From NCBI GenBank assembly GCA_007375995.1, contig VMFK01000027.1:1-9619 (forward strand): 9,619 nt of DNA, given 5' to 3'. This document shows positions 1-6,006 of the stretch, piece after piece (position 1 is the first letter of the stretch; each line of letters opens with the position of its first letter). This stretch comes from Parcubacteria group bacterium Gr01-1014_56. GTDB lineage: Bacteria; Patescibacteriota; Minisyncoccia; Phycocordibacterales; SBAW01. Position numbers and translations under genes: made by a program. The notes beneath the pieces were generated by a model. That model had not been told where the DNA came from. It saw only the letters and a program-made list of their open reading frames with translations, and searched no databases.

Positions 1-63
1 GTTCGAATATAAAAAGAGACTATGTGTATGGATAAAAATACTTATCAGCCCAATAACAAATTA

Positions 64-1113
64 CTATTTATTCTCAAACAAGCGATACAGCGCGAGCTCA
101 AGCGGGATAGCTGGGATAGGTGCGCGATTCATTTCAATAAGTGCTGAGATGAGCTCTGCGAGTGTTGCGGAGTTAATGGCCGCGCCTTCTTTGGTCGAAA
201 GTTTTTTAAGAAACGCTACATCGTCTTCGCTAAATTGTTGCCCGAGTTCCTGCATAAGCTTTGGCGCATAACGCATGAGGAGTACGCCGCGCACCTTAAC
301 CACCACAAGGAGCAAAAAGGTATACGGCTCAACCCCAGCCTCTTGCGCTTTGTGGAGCGTCGCAAGCGCAGTATCAATTTTTTGTTCAGCAAGCGCACTT
401 AAAAACTCGTTCACTATTTTTGAGGAGGGTGCTCCCACCACTTTTGCAATCTCTTCTTGTGTGAGTTTTGAGTCATGAGAGACCGTCAATACTTTCTGGA
501 GTATTCCTAAAGTGTCACGGAAGGAGCCCTCCCCCATGAGCGCGATAAGCTCCGCCCCAGCGGGCTCTAGGTTTGCACCCTCTTTTTTTGTAACATCAAG
601 CGCGAGTTTTTTGAGCACCTCATGCGAAGGTTTTTTAAATTGAAATACCTGACAGCGGGACGTAATAGTCTCCGGTACACGGTCGAGCTCTGTTGTTGCA
701 AGCACAAAAACCACGTGCGCGGGTGGCTCTTCCAACGTTTTAAGAAGCGCTCCCCATGCGTCTTTCGTAAGCGCGTGCGCCTCGTCGATTATGTAAAATT
801 TATATTTAGAATCAAAGGGCAACGTAGAAACTCCTTCGCGAAGTTCGCGCACTTCGTCGATGCCGCGGTTGCTCGCAGCGTCCATCTCATATATATCTTG
901 CTCGTTCGTTTTGAGTGCGCGCGCTAAAATCCGTGCCATCGATGTTTTTCCAGTTCCTCTCCCCCCGGCAAATAAATAAGCGTGGGCGATTTTGTCTTGC
1001 TTCACTGCCGCTTCAAGTACTTCTACCACTTGCTTGTCACCACGAATTTCCGCAAATGACTGCGGGCGGTACTTGCGGTAGAGCGCCTGGGGCGCGTGAG
1101 CATCTTTAGCCAT
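64..1113 (-). CDS. dnaX: DNA polymerase III subunit gamma/tau, short form without zinc module
   Basis: This is the ATPase subunit of the clamp loader, which opens the sliding clamp and places it on primed DNA at the fork. The 349-residue protein starts with the usual LYRKYRPQSF signature (residues 11-20). It has a Walker A loop GGRGTGKT (50-57), a Walker B/DEAH box (110-113), the LLKTLEEPP segment (123-131), sensor-1 ATTE (139-142) and the SRC arginine-finger motif (152-154). Residues from about 220 to 349 would form the collar domain. It stops there, so the tau-specific helicase- and polymerase-binding domains are absent. The four zinc-binding cysteines normally found between Walker A and the DAAS motif are missing: only 19 residues separate T57 from M77, about 21 fewer than in E. 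coli. Its ATG lies 2 nt after the dus stop with only a distant AAAGG upstream, so it is probably translationally coupled. The stop is a tandem TAG TAA. No convincing terminator is visible in bases 1-63. Confidence 0.96.
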   Translation of the reverse strand: MAKDAHAPQALYRKYRPQSFAEIRGDKQVVEVLEAAVKQDKIAHAYLFAGGRGTGKTSMARILARALKTNEQDIYEMDAASNRGIDEVRELREGVSTLPFDSKYKFYIIDEAHALTKDAWGALLKTLEEPPAHVVFVLATTELDRVPETITSRCQVFQFKKPSHEVLKKLALDVTKKEGANLEPAGAELIALMGEGSFRDTLGILQKVLTVSHDSKLTQEEIAKVVGAPSSKIVNEFLSALAEQKIDTALATLHKAQEAGVEPYTFLLLVVVKVRGVLLMRYAPKLMQELGQQFSEDDVAFLKKLSTKEGAAINSATLAELISALIEMNRAPIPAIPLELALYRLFENK

Positions 1114-1115
1114 GG

Positions 1116-2093
1116 CTAGAGTATACCTTTTAGAAAGCGCCCTATCACCTCCTCCACTTCCATTGCGCTGTTCGTTTCCATCAACTGCACACGTAACTCC
1201 TTAGCTCCGTCGAAGCCTTCTGCATACGCTTTAAAATGCTTTTTCATAATCGCGAAACTTTTTATGTCTCCAAGCAGCTCTTCAAACAGCTTTGTGTGCT
1301 CAAGTAAAATTTTGAGCCGAGTAGAAACATTCTCATATTCTGCAGAATACGAGAATAACCATGGTTTACCAAAAATCGCACGACCAAGCATCACACCATC
1401 TGCGCCTGACTCTTCTGCTTTCTTTTTTGCCTCATCTAAATCTTTTATGTCGCCATTGCCGATGATAAGTGTTTTACTTTTCATCTCATTCCTGATTTCA
1501 ACCGCTCTCTCAACACGATCCCAATGTGCATCAACCTTGGACATCTCTTTGCGCGTACGCGCATGGAGAGCTATTGCAGCAGGCTCAGCTAGAAGCAGCG
1601 CAGGTAACCACTCCTCTAAAATATCTTTGTTGTAGCCGAGCCGGGTCTTAACAGAAATAGGAAGGTTTGGTGCTCCTCGTTTTGCCGCAATAATAAGTTC
1701 CTGAGCTAATGCGGGAGTAAGTATAAGCTTAGCTCCAGCGCCTTGCTTCTCGATACTTTTGTCTGGGCAGCCCATGTTGATGTCGACCCCGTCAAACCCT
1801 AAGCTCTGTGCGAGCGCTGCCACCTTTTCCATATGCTCCGGAATCGATGTAAAAAATTGCGCAACAATCGGCCGCTCTGCCTCACTAAACAGTAGGTCGC
1901 GCATGAGTTTCTGCTTCCCCTCTTCCCCTGCAAGACACAAGCCATCTGCAGAAACAAATTCGGTATACATGACCGCCGGCCCTGTTGGTTTAGAATATTT
2001 TGCGATGACACGGCGAAATGCCGCGTCAGTGACGTTTGCTAGTGGCGCCAGCACGAAAAACGGCTTCGGCAAATCAGCCCAAAAATTTTTCAT
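1116..2093 (-). CDS. dus: tRNA-dihydrouridine synthase (Dus family)
   Basis: This FMN enzyme reduces specific uridines in tRNA D-loops (or nearby) to dihydrouridine using NAD(P)H. The 325-residue protein has the N-terminal barrel start FVLAPLANVTD (residues 13-23) and the INMGCP motif (105-110) with catalytic Cys109. It also has SVKTRLG (147-153) and HART (177-180) for substrate and flavin phosphate contacts, and IGNGDI (211-216) and GVMLGRAIFGKPWLF (233-247), which close the FMN site. A C-terminal helical RNA-binding domain includes FAIMKKHFKAY (280-290). I chose the ATG at 2093, 1 nt after the ftsQ stop, because the protein then starts normally at the barrel. A longer reading from 2171 would add 26 residues that overlap ftsQ and look unlike the family. 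A 28-bp palindrome lies in the codons for residues 247-255. Which Dus subclass and which uridine it modifies cannot be settled here; it looks closest to the DusB/NifR3 type. Confidence 0.95.
   Translation of the reverse strand: MKNFWADLPKPFFVLAPLANVTDAAFRRVIAKYSKPTGPAVMYTEFVSADGLCLAGEEGKQKLMRDLLFSEAERPIVAQFFTSIPEHMEKVAALAQSLGFDGVDINMGCPDKSIEKQGAGAKLILTPALAQELIIAAKRGAPNLPISVKTRLGYNKDILEEWLPALLLAEPAAIALHARTRKEMSKVDAHWDRVERAVEIRNEMKSKTLIIGNGDIKDLDEAKKKAEESGADGVMLGRAIFGKPWLFSYSAEYENVSTRLKILLEHTKLFEELLGDIKSFAIMKKHFKAYAEGFDGAKELRVQLMETNSAMEVEEVIGRFLKGIL
1329..1356. repeat. 28-bp near-perfect palindrome inside dus
   Basis: The arms ATTCTCATATTCTG and CAGAATACGAGAAT are reverse complements at 13 of 14 positions, with no loop between them. 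They encode FSYSAEYEN (Dus residues 247-255), and the opposite strand reads the same nonapeptide. The site is at the likely linker between the FMN barrel and the C-terminal helical domain. I did not find a second copy in the window by eye. Confidence 0.8.
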
Positions 2094-2094
2094 A

Positions 2095-2913
2095 TCAAGG
2101 TTGAACTTTGAGTTTATAGTACAGTTTGTCGCCAAACCGCAAATCGAGATACTCAAAATCAGAAAGTGCATGTTTGGTAAACGGCTCGGCCTTTATAGCA
2201 AGCGAGAATCTTTCGAGCACATCGGCACTGTTGTCCAAAATCCGGTAGATAATTTTAAAACCGCTTTTAAAAGTCACTTGCACATCCGTGTCATCGACCT
2301 CCACTTGCAAGGGAGCTTCTCCTGCGGTTTTTTGTAATGCCACAACGAGCGCAGAGATCGCTCTAAACTGCTCGGGGGTACTGAACTGCTTTACATTTGT
2401 GCCACTGAGCGGGCCATAATAATTGACATAGACCTGGCCTGAAAAGTTTGCCGCAGGTGCGTAGGCCACGCCACTCCCGTCGAGTAGAAAACAGGCTGAG
2501 GGAGAGGCGGCGGATTCCCCGCACCAAAACGCAGTGGTGGAGCGTTCAGTAATTGTAACGACAAGGCTTTGTAAACCAGAGCGACGAATCTCTACGCTGC
2601 TAAACGCCGGGAAGCCCGCGAGTAATTTTTCTTCAATGGAGCTCTGGGGATAGAAAAAAATAGTATCCCGCGCCAACACCCCAAAGTAGGTGCCCCGGAG
2701 ATCGTCCCCTACCATTTCTTCAAGCACGGAGTCTTTGACCGAAGAGGCTCCTACAATATCAACGGTGTGCACGCGGATAGCGGGGAGCCAAGAAAGCCCG
2801 ACGACACCACCAAGCAGCACAACCACGAGTACGCAAAGAGCAACTATTATGCTTATCAGCCGTCTGCGACGGCGTGCTTTTAACTTTGATACCGGCAGCG
2901 CCCGAGAAGCCAT
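2095..2913 (-). CDS. ftsQ: FtsQ-like cell division protein with POTRA domain
   Basis: This is a bitopic inner-membrane protein. In the FtsQ/DivIB family such proteins link early cytoplasmic and late periplasmic parts of the divisome. The 272 residues show a short basic cytoplasmic tail (KARRRRR, 12-18), one hydrophobic membrane segment (about 19-43) and a POTRA-type domain (about 46-123) with the VHTVDIVGASSV strand-turn start and a VVTITER ending. A beta-rich region follows to the C-terminus. Cys131 and Cys141 flank a short loop (FWCGES to SACFLLDGSG) outside the membrane and could form a disulfide. Translation starts 1 nt after serS. Its Shine-Dalgarno sequence lies inside the last codons of serS. 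The assignment rests on architecture and on the TITER plus LLD.SG pattern; sequence conservation in this family is weak, so the functional role is inferred. Confidence 0.8.
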   Translation of the reverse strand: MASRALPVSKLKARRRRRLISIIVALCVLVVVLLGGVVGLSWLPAIRVHTVDIVGASSVKDSVLEEMVGDDLRGTYFGVLARDTIFFYPQSSIEEKLLAGFPAFSSVEIRRSGLQSLVVTITERSTTAFWCGESAASPSACFLLDGSGVAYAPAANFSGQVYVNYYGPLSGTNVKQFSTPEQFRAISALVVALQKTAGEAPLQVEVDDTDVQVTFKSGFKIIYRILDNSADVLERFSLAIKAEPFTKHALSDFEYLDLRFGDKLYYKLKVQP

Positions 2914-2914
2914 A

Positions 2915-4204
2915 TTACTTTCCTCCTCCCTTCGGAGACGCGTCTATTTTGTCCTTGCCAAAATAAGGCTGGAGCGCTTTTGGAATTCTGATCGAGCCGT
3001 CTTCCTCTTGGTTATTTTCTATTAGTGAAATCAAAATACGCGGGGTCGCAAGCGCGGTGTTGTTGAGCGAGTGTGCATAGTGCATCTTGCCGCTCTCATC
3101 TTTGTACTTAATATTGAGTCGACGAGTTTGAAAGTCATGGAAGTAGGAGGAGGAGTGTGTCTCGCGGTATTTCCCCTCGGAGGGCACCCATGATTCGATA
3201 TCATATTTTTTTACCTGGCCCAAGCCTAAATCCCCCCCGCAGTTAAGTACGACATGGTAGGGTATCTCAAGTATTTGGAGGAGCTCTTCGGCATTTTTTG
3301 TTAGCTCTTCGTGGAGACGCACAGACTCCTCGTGCGTGCCTTCGCACAACACCACCTGCTCAAATTTAAAAAACTCATGCACGCGCATAATGCCCTTGGT
3401 ATCTTTGCCGTGACTCCCCGCCTCGCGTCTAAAACATGGCGAGAATGAGATAAATTTCAGCGGCAGTGATGCTTGGGGAATCGTCTCGTTCATATGATAT
3501 GCCATCGTTGCGACCTCGCCTGTCCCCGCTAAAAAATCACCGTCTTGTGTTTTATATAAATCCTCCTCACCTTGCGGTAAATAGCCAGTGCCTAAAAATG
3601 CAGTGCGCTTAACGAGGCTCGGTACCAGCATCGGCATAAACCCACCCTTCTTTACAAAATGATCCATTACAAAATTCCACACGGCGTAGTTAAGCAGCGC
3701 CCCGTCACCTTTGAGAAAGTACCCCCGGAAGCCAGCAGTCTTGGTCCCGCGTTCAAAGTCCGCAATGTCGAGGTTTTGCATTAACTCAACATGACTCTTT
3801 GGTGTAAAAGTAAAATTGGGTTTGTCTCCCCATACACGCACTTCTTTGTTGTCAGCATCTGAGTCGCCTTCAGGGACAGATGGGTCTGGGATGTTTGGTA
3901 CTTGCACCATGAGGAGCTGCCACTCTTTACTTATTTCCTCTAATTCTTTTTCTTTTGTCTGGAGTTTTTCTTTAAGTGCACGCATCTCGTCTATGACTCG
4001 AGACTTTTCTGCGGCATCGGTAATTTGCACTACTTTATCTGACACCGCGTTCTGTTCGGCACGCATCATTTCACTCTGCGTCATAAGAGTACGACGCTTT
4101 TCATCCACCTCGATGAGTTTGTCGAGGTCTACCGTAATATGCTTCTTTTTTGCACCCGCTTTAATAAGCTCTAGATTTTCGCGGATAAAGGTAATATCGA
4201 GCAT
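2915..4204 (-). CDS. serS: Seryl-tRNA synthetase
   Basis: This class II aminoacyl-tRNA synthetase charges tRNA-Ser (and tRNA-Sec where present). With the start at 4204 it is 429 residues, a normal SerRS length. It begins with the typical MLDITFIREN. A long antiparallel coiled coil (about residues 27-105), which grips the tRNA long variable arm, ends at the conserved VPNIPDPSVPEG. The catalytic domain has motif 1 near GYFLKGDGALLNYAVWNF, the AGTGEVATMAY segment, motif 2 CFRREAGSHGKDTKG (from about 257) and motif 3 LNNTALATPRILISLIENNQ (from about 380), in the form also seen in Thermus SerRS. An upstream in-frame ATG at 4306 would add 34 non-homologous residues and overlap the divergent gene, so it was rejected. 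No Shine-Dalgarno sequence precedes the chosen ATG. It is the first gene of the serS-ftsQ-dus-dnaX operon. Confidence 0.97.
   Translation of the reverse strand: MLDITFIRENLELIKAGAKKKHITVDLDKLIEVDEKRRTLMTQSEMMRAEQNAVSDKVVQITDAAEKSRVIDEMRALKEKLQTKEKELEEISKEWQLLMVQVPNIPDPSVPEGDSDADNKEVRVWGDKPNFTFTPKSHVELMQNLDIADFERGTKTAGFRGYFLKGDGALLNYAVWNFVMDHFVKKGGFMPMLVPSLVKRTAFLGTGYLPQGEEDLYKTQDGDFLAGTGEVATMAYHMNETIPQASLPLKFISFSPCFRREAGSHGKDTKGIMRVHEFFKFEQVVLCEGTHEESVRLHEELTKNAEELLQILEIPYHVVLNCGGDLGLGQVKKYDIESWVPSEGKYRETHSSSYFHDFQTRRLNIKYKDESGKMHYAHSLNNTALATPRILISLIENNQEEDGSIRIPKALQPYFGKDKIDASPKGGGK
2921..2930 (-). promoter_or_regulatory. Strong ribosome binding site of ftsQ within serS
   Basis: On the minus strand the sequence GGGAGGAGGA sits 7 nt before the ftsQ ATG. 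It doubles as the glycine-rich codons at the very end of serS. It supports the ATG at 2913 and is the strongest Shine-Dalgarno match in the operon. Confidence 0.8.
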
Positions 4205-4293
4205 AAGAAAAGCATACAATACATTCTCTGGGCAGGAAAGGAGTTCCATGCTATCGTTCCGCAAGAAAATGAACTTTAACATGGAGTAAGGCG
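4205..4293. promoter_or_regulatory. Divergent control region between serS and the orphan gene
   Basis: These 89 bases must hold the promoters of both directions. On the minus strand TATGCT (4211-4216) ends 6 nt before the serS ATG, which would put the transcript start on or next to the A of ATG. On the plus strand TACAAT (4215-4220) is a good -10 match for the gene at 4294, giving a leader of roughly 65 nt, but no good -35 is seen at 16-18 bp. The two boxes overlap by two bases, so the promoters could exclude each other. The plus-strand gene has GGAG at 4283-4286. Confidence 0.4.
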
Positions 4294-5013
4294 ATGAATG
4301 TTCCATTGATTACCACCCCGACTGGCCTTAATTTTTCTTTGGCGATGGGTACCGATAAAACGAGCCTGAAAATGGCATCTCTGTTGAGTCAGTTTGACGT
4401 CCCTTTCAAAGTTTATGATGGCTCTGAAGGACCTGTTCCTCCTCCTGTCTTGACAGTGTCTAGCCCTCGCTCGGACGGCAGAGCTAAATTCACTTACGTC
4501 GGCGCGGAAAAAATTCAGAATTTTCTTCGGCGTTGGGCGCTTCGTGAGGACGATAATATATACGGGCTCATTGGCACAGATCTTTACGGTGCGGATGGAA
4601 TCAAATTCCCGTGGTCCGACAAAGGCACATCCCTTGTCTGTTTCAACAAACAGAACGTTGAGATCTTCCGCGGGTTGATTGAGAAGTCACCCTATCCCGT
4701 CCTACCAGTGTTTGAGAAAGGCAAGTTAGGTGGTGTCGGCGGTATGTCGAAAATCGCGGTTTGGGAAATTTGTGACCTCGATGATTCTGTCGCAAATTTT
4801 CACAATTGTGCAAATATGTACCGCCCCTTCATCAGCAAAACGCCTCCGGCAGTACTCATGCCTGACGAAGTGAAGCTCTTCGACAAAACAAGAACAAACG
4901 AAACTCATATCACCATTACTTGGGACGAGGCTTTTATGGCCTATTACTGGTTTGAAGCATACTTCACTCAGAAGCGTACTTTGTATCGAGTGTGGGGACA
5001 TAATCCGGACTAA
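4294..5013 (+). CDS. Unrecognised protein, possible degenerate HisG-like fold
   Basis: I do not recognise this 239-residue protein with confidence. It is soluble, with no signal peptide or membrane segment, and has a hydrophobic/aromatic C-terminal helix (about 210-226, rich in W, Y and F). Its segments in order resemble ATP phosphoribosyltransferase (HisG). LNFSLAMGTDKTSLKMASLL (12-31) recalls the HisG N-terminus. KIQNFL to YGLIGTDLYG (73-99) recalls the IP.LV..G..DLGI.GENVL segment. GTSLVCF (111-117) recalls G.CRL..A, and KIAVWEICDLDDSVANF (153-169) recalls GLADAICDLVSTGATL. The PRPP-loop equivalent DDSVANF has lost the STG.TL consensus, so HisG activity is unlikely even if the fold is shared. 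The start has GGAG 7 nt upstream and the stop is followed by an intrinsic terminator, so it looks like a single-gene transcription unit. Real gene: quite sure. HisG relation: tentative. Confidence 0.8.
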   Translation: MNVPLITTPTGLNFSLAMGTDKTSLKMASLLSQFDVPFKVYDGSEGPVPPPVLTVSSPRSDGRAKFTYVGAEKIQNFLRRWALREDDNIYGLIGTDLYGADGIKFPWSDKGTSLVCFNKQNVEIFRGLIEKSPYPVLPVFEKGKLGGVGGMSKIAVWEICDLDDSVANFHNCANMYRPFISKTPPAVLMPDEVKLFDKTRTNETHITITWDEAFMAYYWFEAYFTQKRTLYRVWGHNPD

Positions 5014-5033
5014 CGTCTGTCACAATAAGCAAC

Positions 5034-5068
5034 GAGCCCGCGGTCTAACTGCGGGTTCTTTCTTTTTC
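5034..5068 (+). terminator. Intrinsic terminator after the orphan gene
   Basis: An 8-bp stem GAGCCCGC (5034-5041) pairs with GCGGGTTC (5051-5058), with one G-U pair and a 9-nt loop. A pyrimidine, T-rich tract (5059-5068) follows. It lies 20 nt past the stop and before dprA. Confidence 0.85.
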
Positions 5069-5080
5069 TATTTCTTCGAG

Positions 5081-5089
5081 TACTATACT
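5081..5089 (+). promoter_or_regulatory. Putative dprA -10 element next to the start codon
   Basis: Overlapping -10 matches TACTAT (5081-5086) and TATACT (5084-5089) end 7 and 4 nt before the dprA ATG. A start of transcription from the first would fall at the ATG itself. No Shine-Dalgarno sequence lies in the normal window. No clear -35 is seen. This fits a leaderless transcript, as at serS. Confidence 0.4.
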
Positions 5090-5093
5090 TTCA

Positions 5094-5951
5094 ATGCAAT
5101 TTCCGATACGACAATTACCCATTTCTGAATTTCCTCCGCTTTTAAAGGAGATTCCTGATGCCCCAAGCCGACTCTTTGTTCGCGGAGAGTTGCCTTCAGC
5201 CGACTACACAATACTGTGCGTTGTGGGCTCGCGCGCCACGACCCCCTACGGCCGGCGGATGTGTCAGTCGCTTATCTCTGGTCTCTCGCGCTACCCCGTC
5301 GCAATCATTTCAGGCATGGCGCTCGGGATCGATACCGAGGCACATAAAGCCGCGCTTGATGTCGGGCTCCCCACAGTCGCTGTCCTCCCCTCCTCTTGCG
5401 ACGACAAAAGTTTATACCCAAGCTCAAACAAGGTACTCGCGCAGCGCATCTTAGCGCGTGGGAGTGCTCTCCTCTCTGAGAACGTAGCGCCGTTTAAAGC
5501 AATGGCGCACTCGTTTGCACAGCGCAACCGCATTATGGCCGGTATGTCTAAGGCAACACTTATTATTGAAGCGGGAGAAAAGTCCGGCACACTCATAACC
5601 GCGAGGCTGGCGCTCGACTACAACCGCGAGGTCTTGTGTGTGCCGCACGAACTGGGGCGAGAGTCGGGAGCGGGTGCCAACCGCCTTATCCGCGAGGGCG
5701 CAACATTGGTTCGAAATAGCGACGATATTTTACAAGCGCTGGGCTTGGCAAGCAGCCCGGTACAAACTACTTTCCCCACTGACCTAAGCGAAAGCGAGTC
5801 AAAAATTTTAGAAGTGCTGACTGAGTCCTTGGTCAAAGACGAAATTATCGACCGCCTAGAGTTTGACGCGCAAGAGGTTTCAATCGCGCTTACCTCGCTC
5901 CTTATCCGCGGGCTCATCAACGAGCGACTTGGCAAGATCGAGCGTGTGTGA
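5094..5951 (+). CDS. dprA: DNA-processing protein DprA
   Basis: DprA binds incoming single-stranded DNA during natural transformation and loads RecA on it in the cytoplasm. The 285-residue protein has a Rossmann-like core with VVGSRATTPYGRR (residues 43-55), SGMALGIDTEAH (73-84), a LPSSCDDKSLYP segment, a FAQRNRIMAGMS segment, EAGEKSGTLITARLA and ANRLIREGA. These are the hallmark blocks of the family. A C-terminal winged-helix-like domain (about 225-285, SESKILEVLTESL onward) follows. The N-terminal helical or HhH domain of longer DprAs is missing, so it is a short form. The usual PG in the V(P)G.. block reads PH here (VPHELG). It lies downstream of a terminator and has its own putative promoter. 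Its TGA is part of a small palindrome. Presence of dprA suggests, but does not prove, competence for DNA uptake. Confidence 0.95.
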   Translation: MQFPIRQLPISEFPPLLKEIPDAPSRLFVRGELPSADYTILCVVGSRATTPYGRRMCQSLISGLSRYPVAIISGMALGIDTEAHKAALDVGLPTVAVLPSSCDDKSLYPSSNKVLAQRILARGSALLSENVAPFKAMAHSFAQRNRIMAGMSKATLIIEAGEKSGTLITARLALDYNREVLCVPHELGRESGAGANRLIREGATLVRNSDDILQALGLASSPVQTTFPTDLSESESKILEVLTESLVKDEIIDRLEFDAQEVSIALTSLLIRGLINERLGKIERV

Positions 5952-5964
5952 CACATTGGTGTCA
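5949..5964. repeat. Perfect 6-bp inverted repeat at dprA stop, operator-like
   Basis: TGACAC (5949-5954), spacer ATTG, GTGTCA (5959-5964) is a perfect dyad. It includes the dprA stop codon. No T tract follows, so it is not a normal intrinsic terminator. Its right arm coincides with the putative -35 of gcrA, as an operator might. Confidence 0.5.
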
Positions 5965-5987
5965 GGAACGCACAAATAATCTATATA
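5959..5987 (+). promoter_or_regulatory. Putative gcrA promoter
   Basis: GTGTCA (5959-5964, 4 of 6 matches to the -35 consensus) is followed after 17 bp by TATATA (5982-5987). This leaves a leader of about 13 nt that still contains AAGGAG (5994-5999), 7 nt before the ATG. No GANTC site lies between 5952 and 6006, so methylation control of this promoter by a CcrM-type enzyme is not suggested. Confidence 0.4.
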
Positions 5988-6006
5988 GTTAGAAAGGAGC
6001 CCAGTC

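Noticed and set aside
1..20. GTTCGAAT at the left edge, like a tRNA T-loop
   Set aside because: The base after TTCGAAT is A, not the conserved C, and the following A-rich bases do not make a T stem or acceptor arm on either strand.
1..63. Possible terminator after dnaX (GATAA/TTATC stem on the minus strand)
   Set aside because: The stem is only 5 A/T-rich pairs and is not followed directly by a T tract.
1759..2337. 192-codon plus-strand open frame across dus and ftsQ
   Set aside because: It is antisense to two well-supported genes, has serine-rich shadow composition and no family signature.
3816..4289. 157-codon plus-strand open frame opposite the 5' part of serS
   Set aside because: It is a serine-rich reading of the SerRS coiled-coil codons on the other strand, with no recognisable domain.
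4501..4535. AAAATTC-A-GAATTTT dyad in the orphan gene
   Set aside because: Only 7 A/T-rich pairs inside coding sequence; likely chance.
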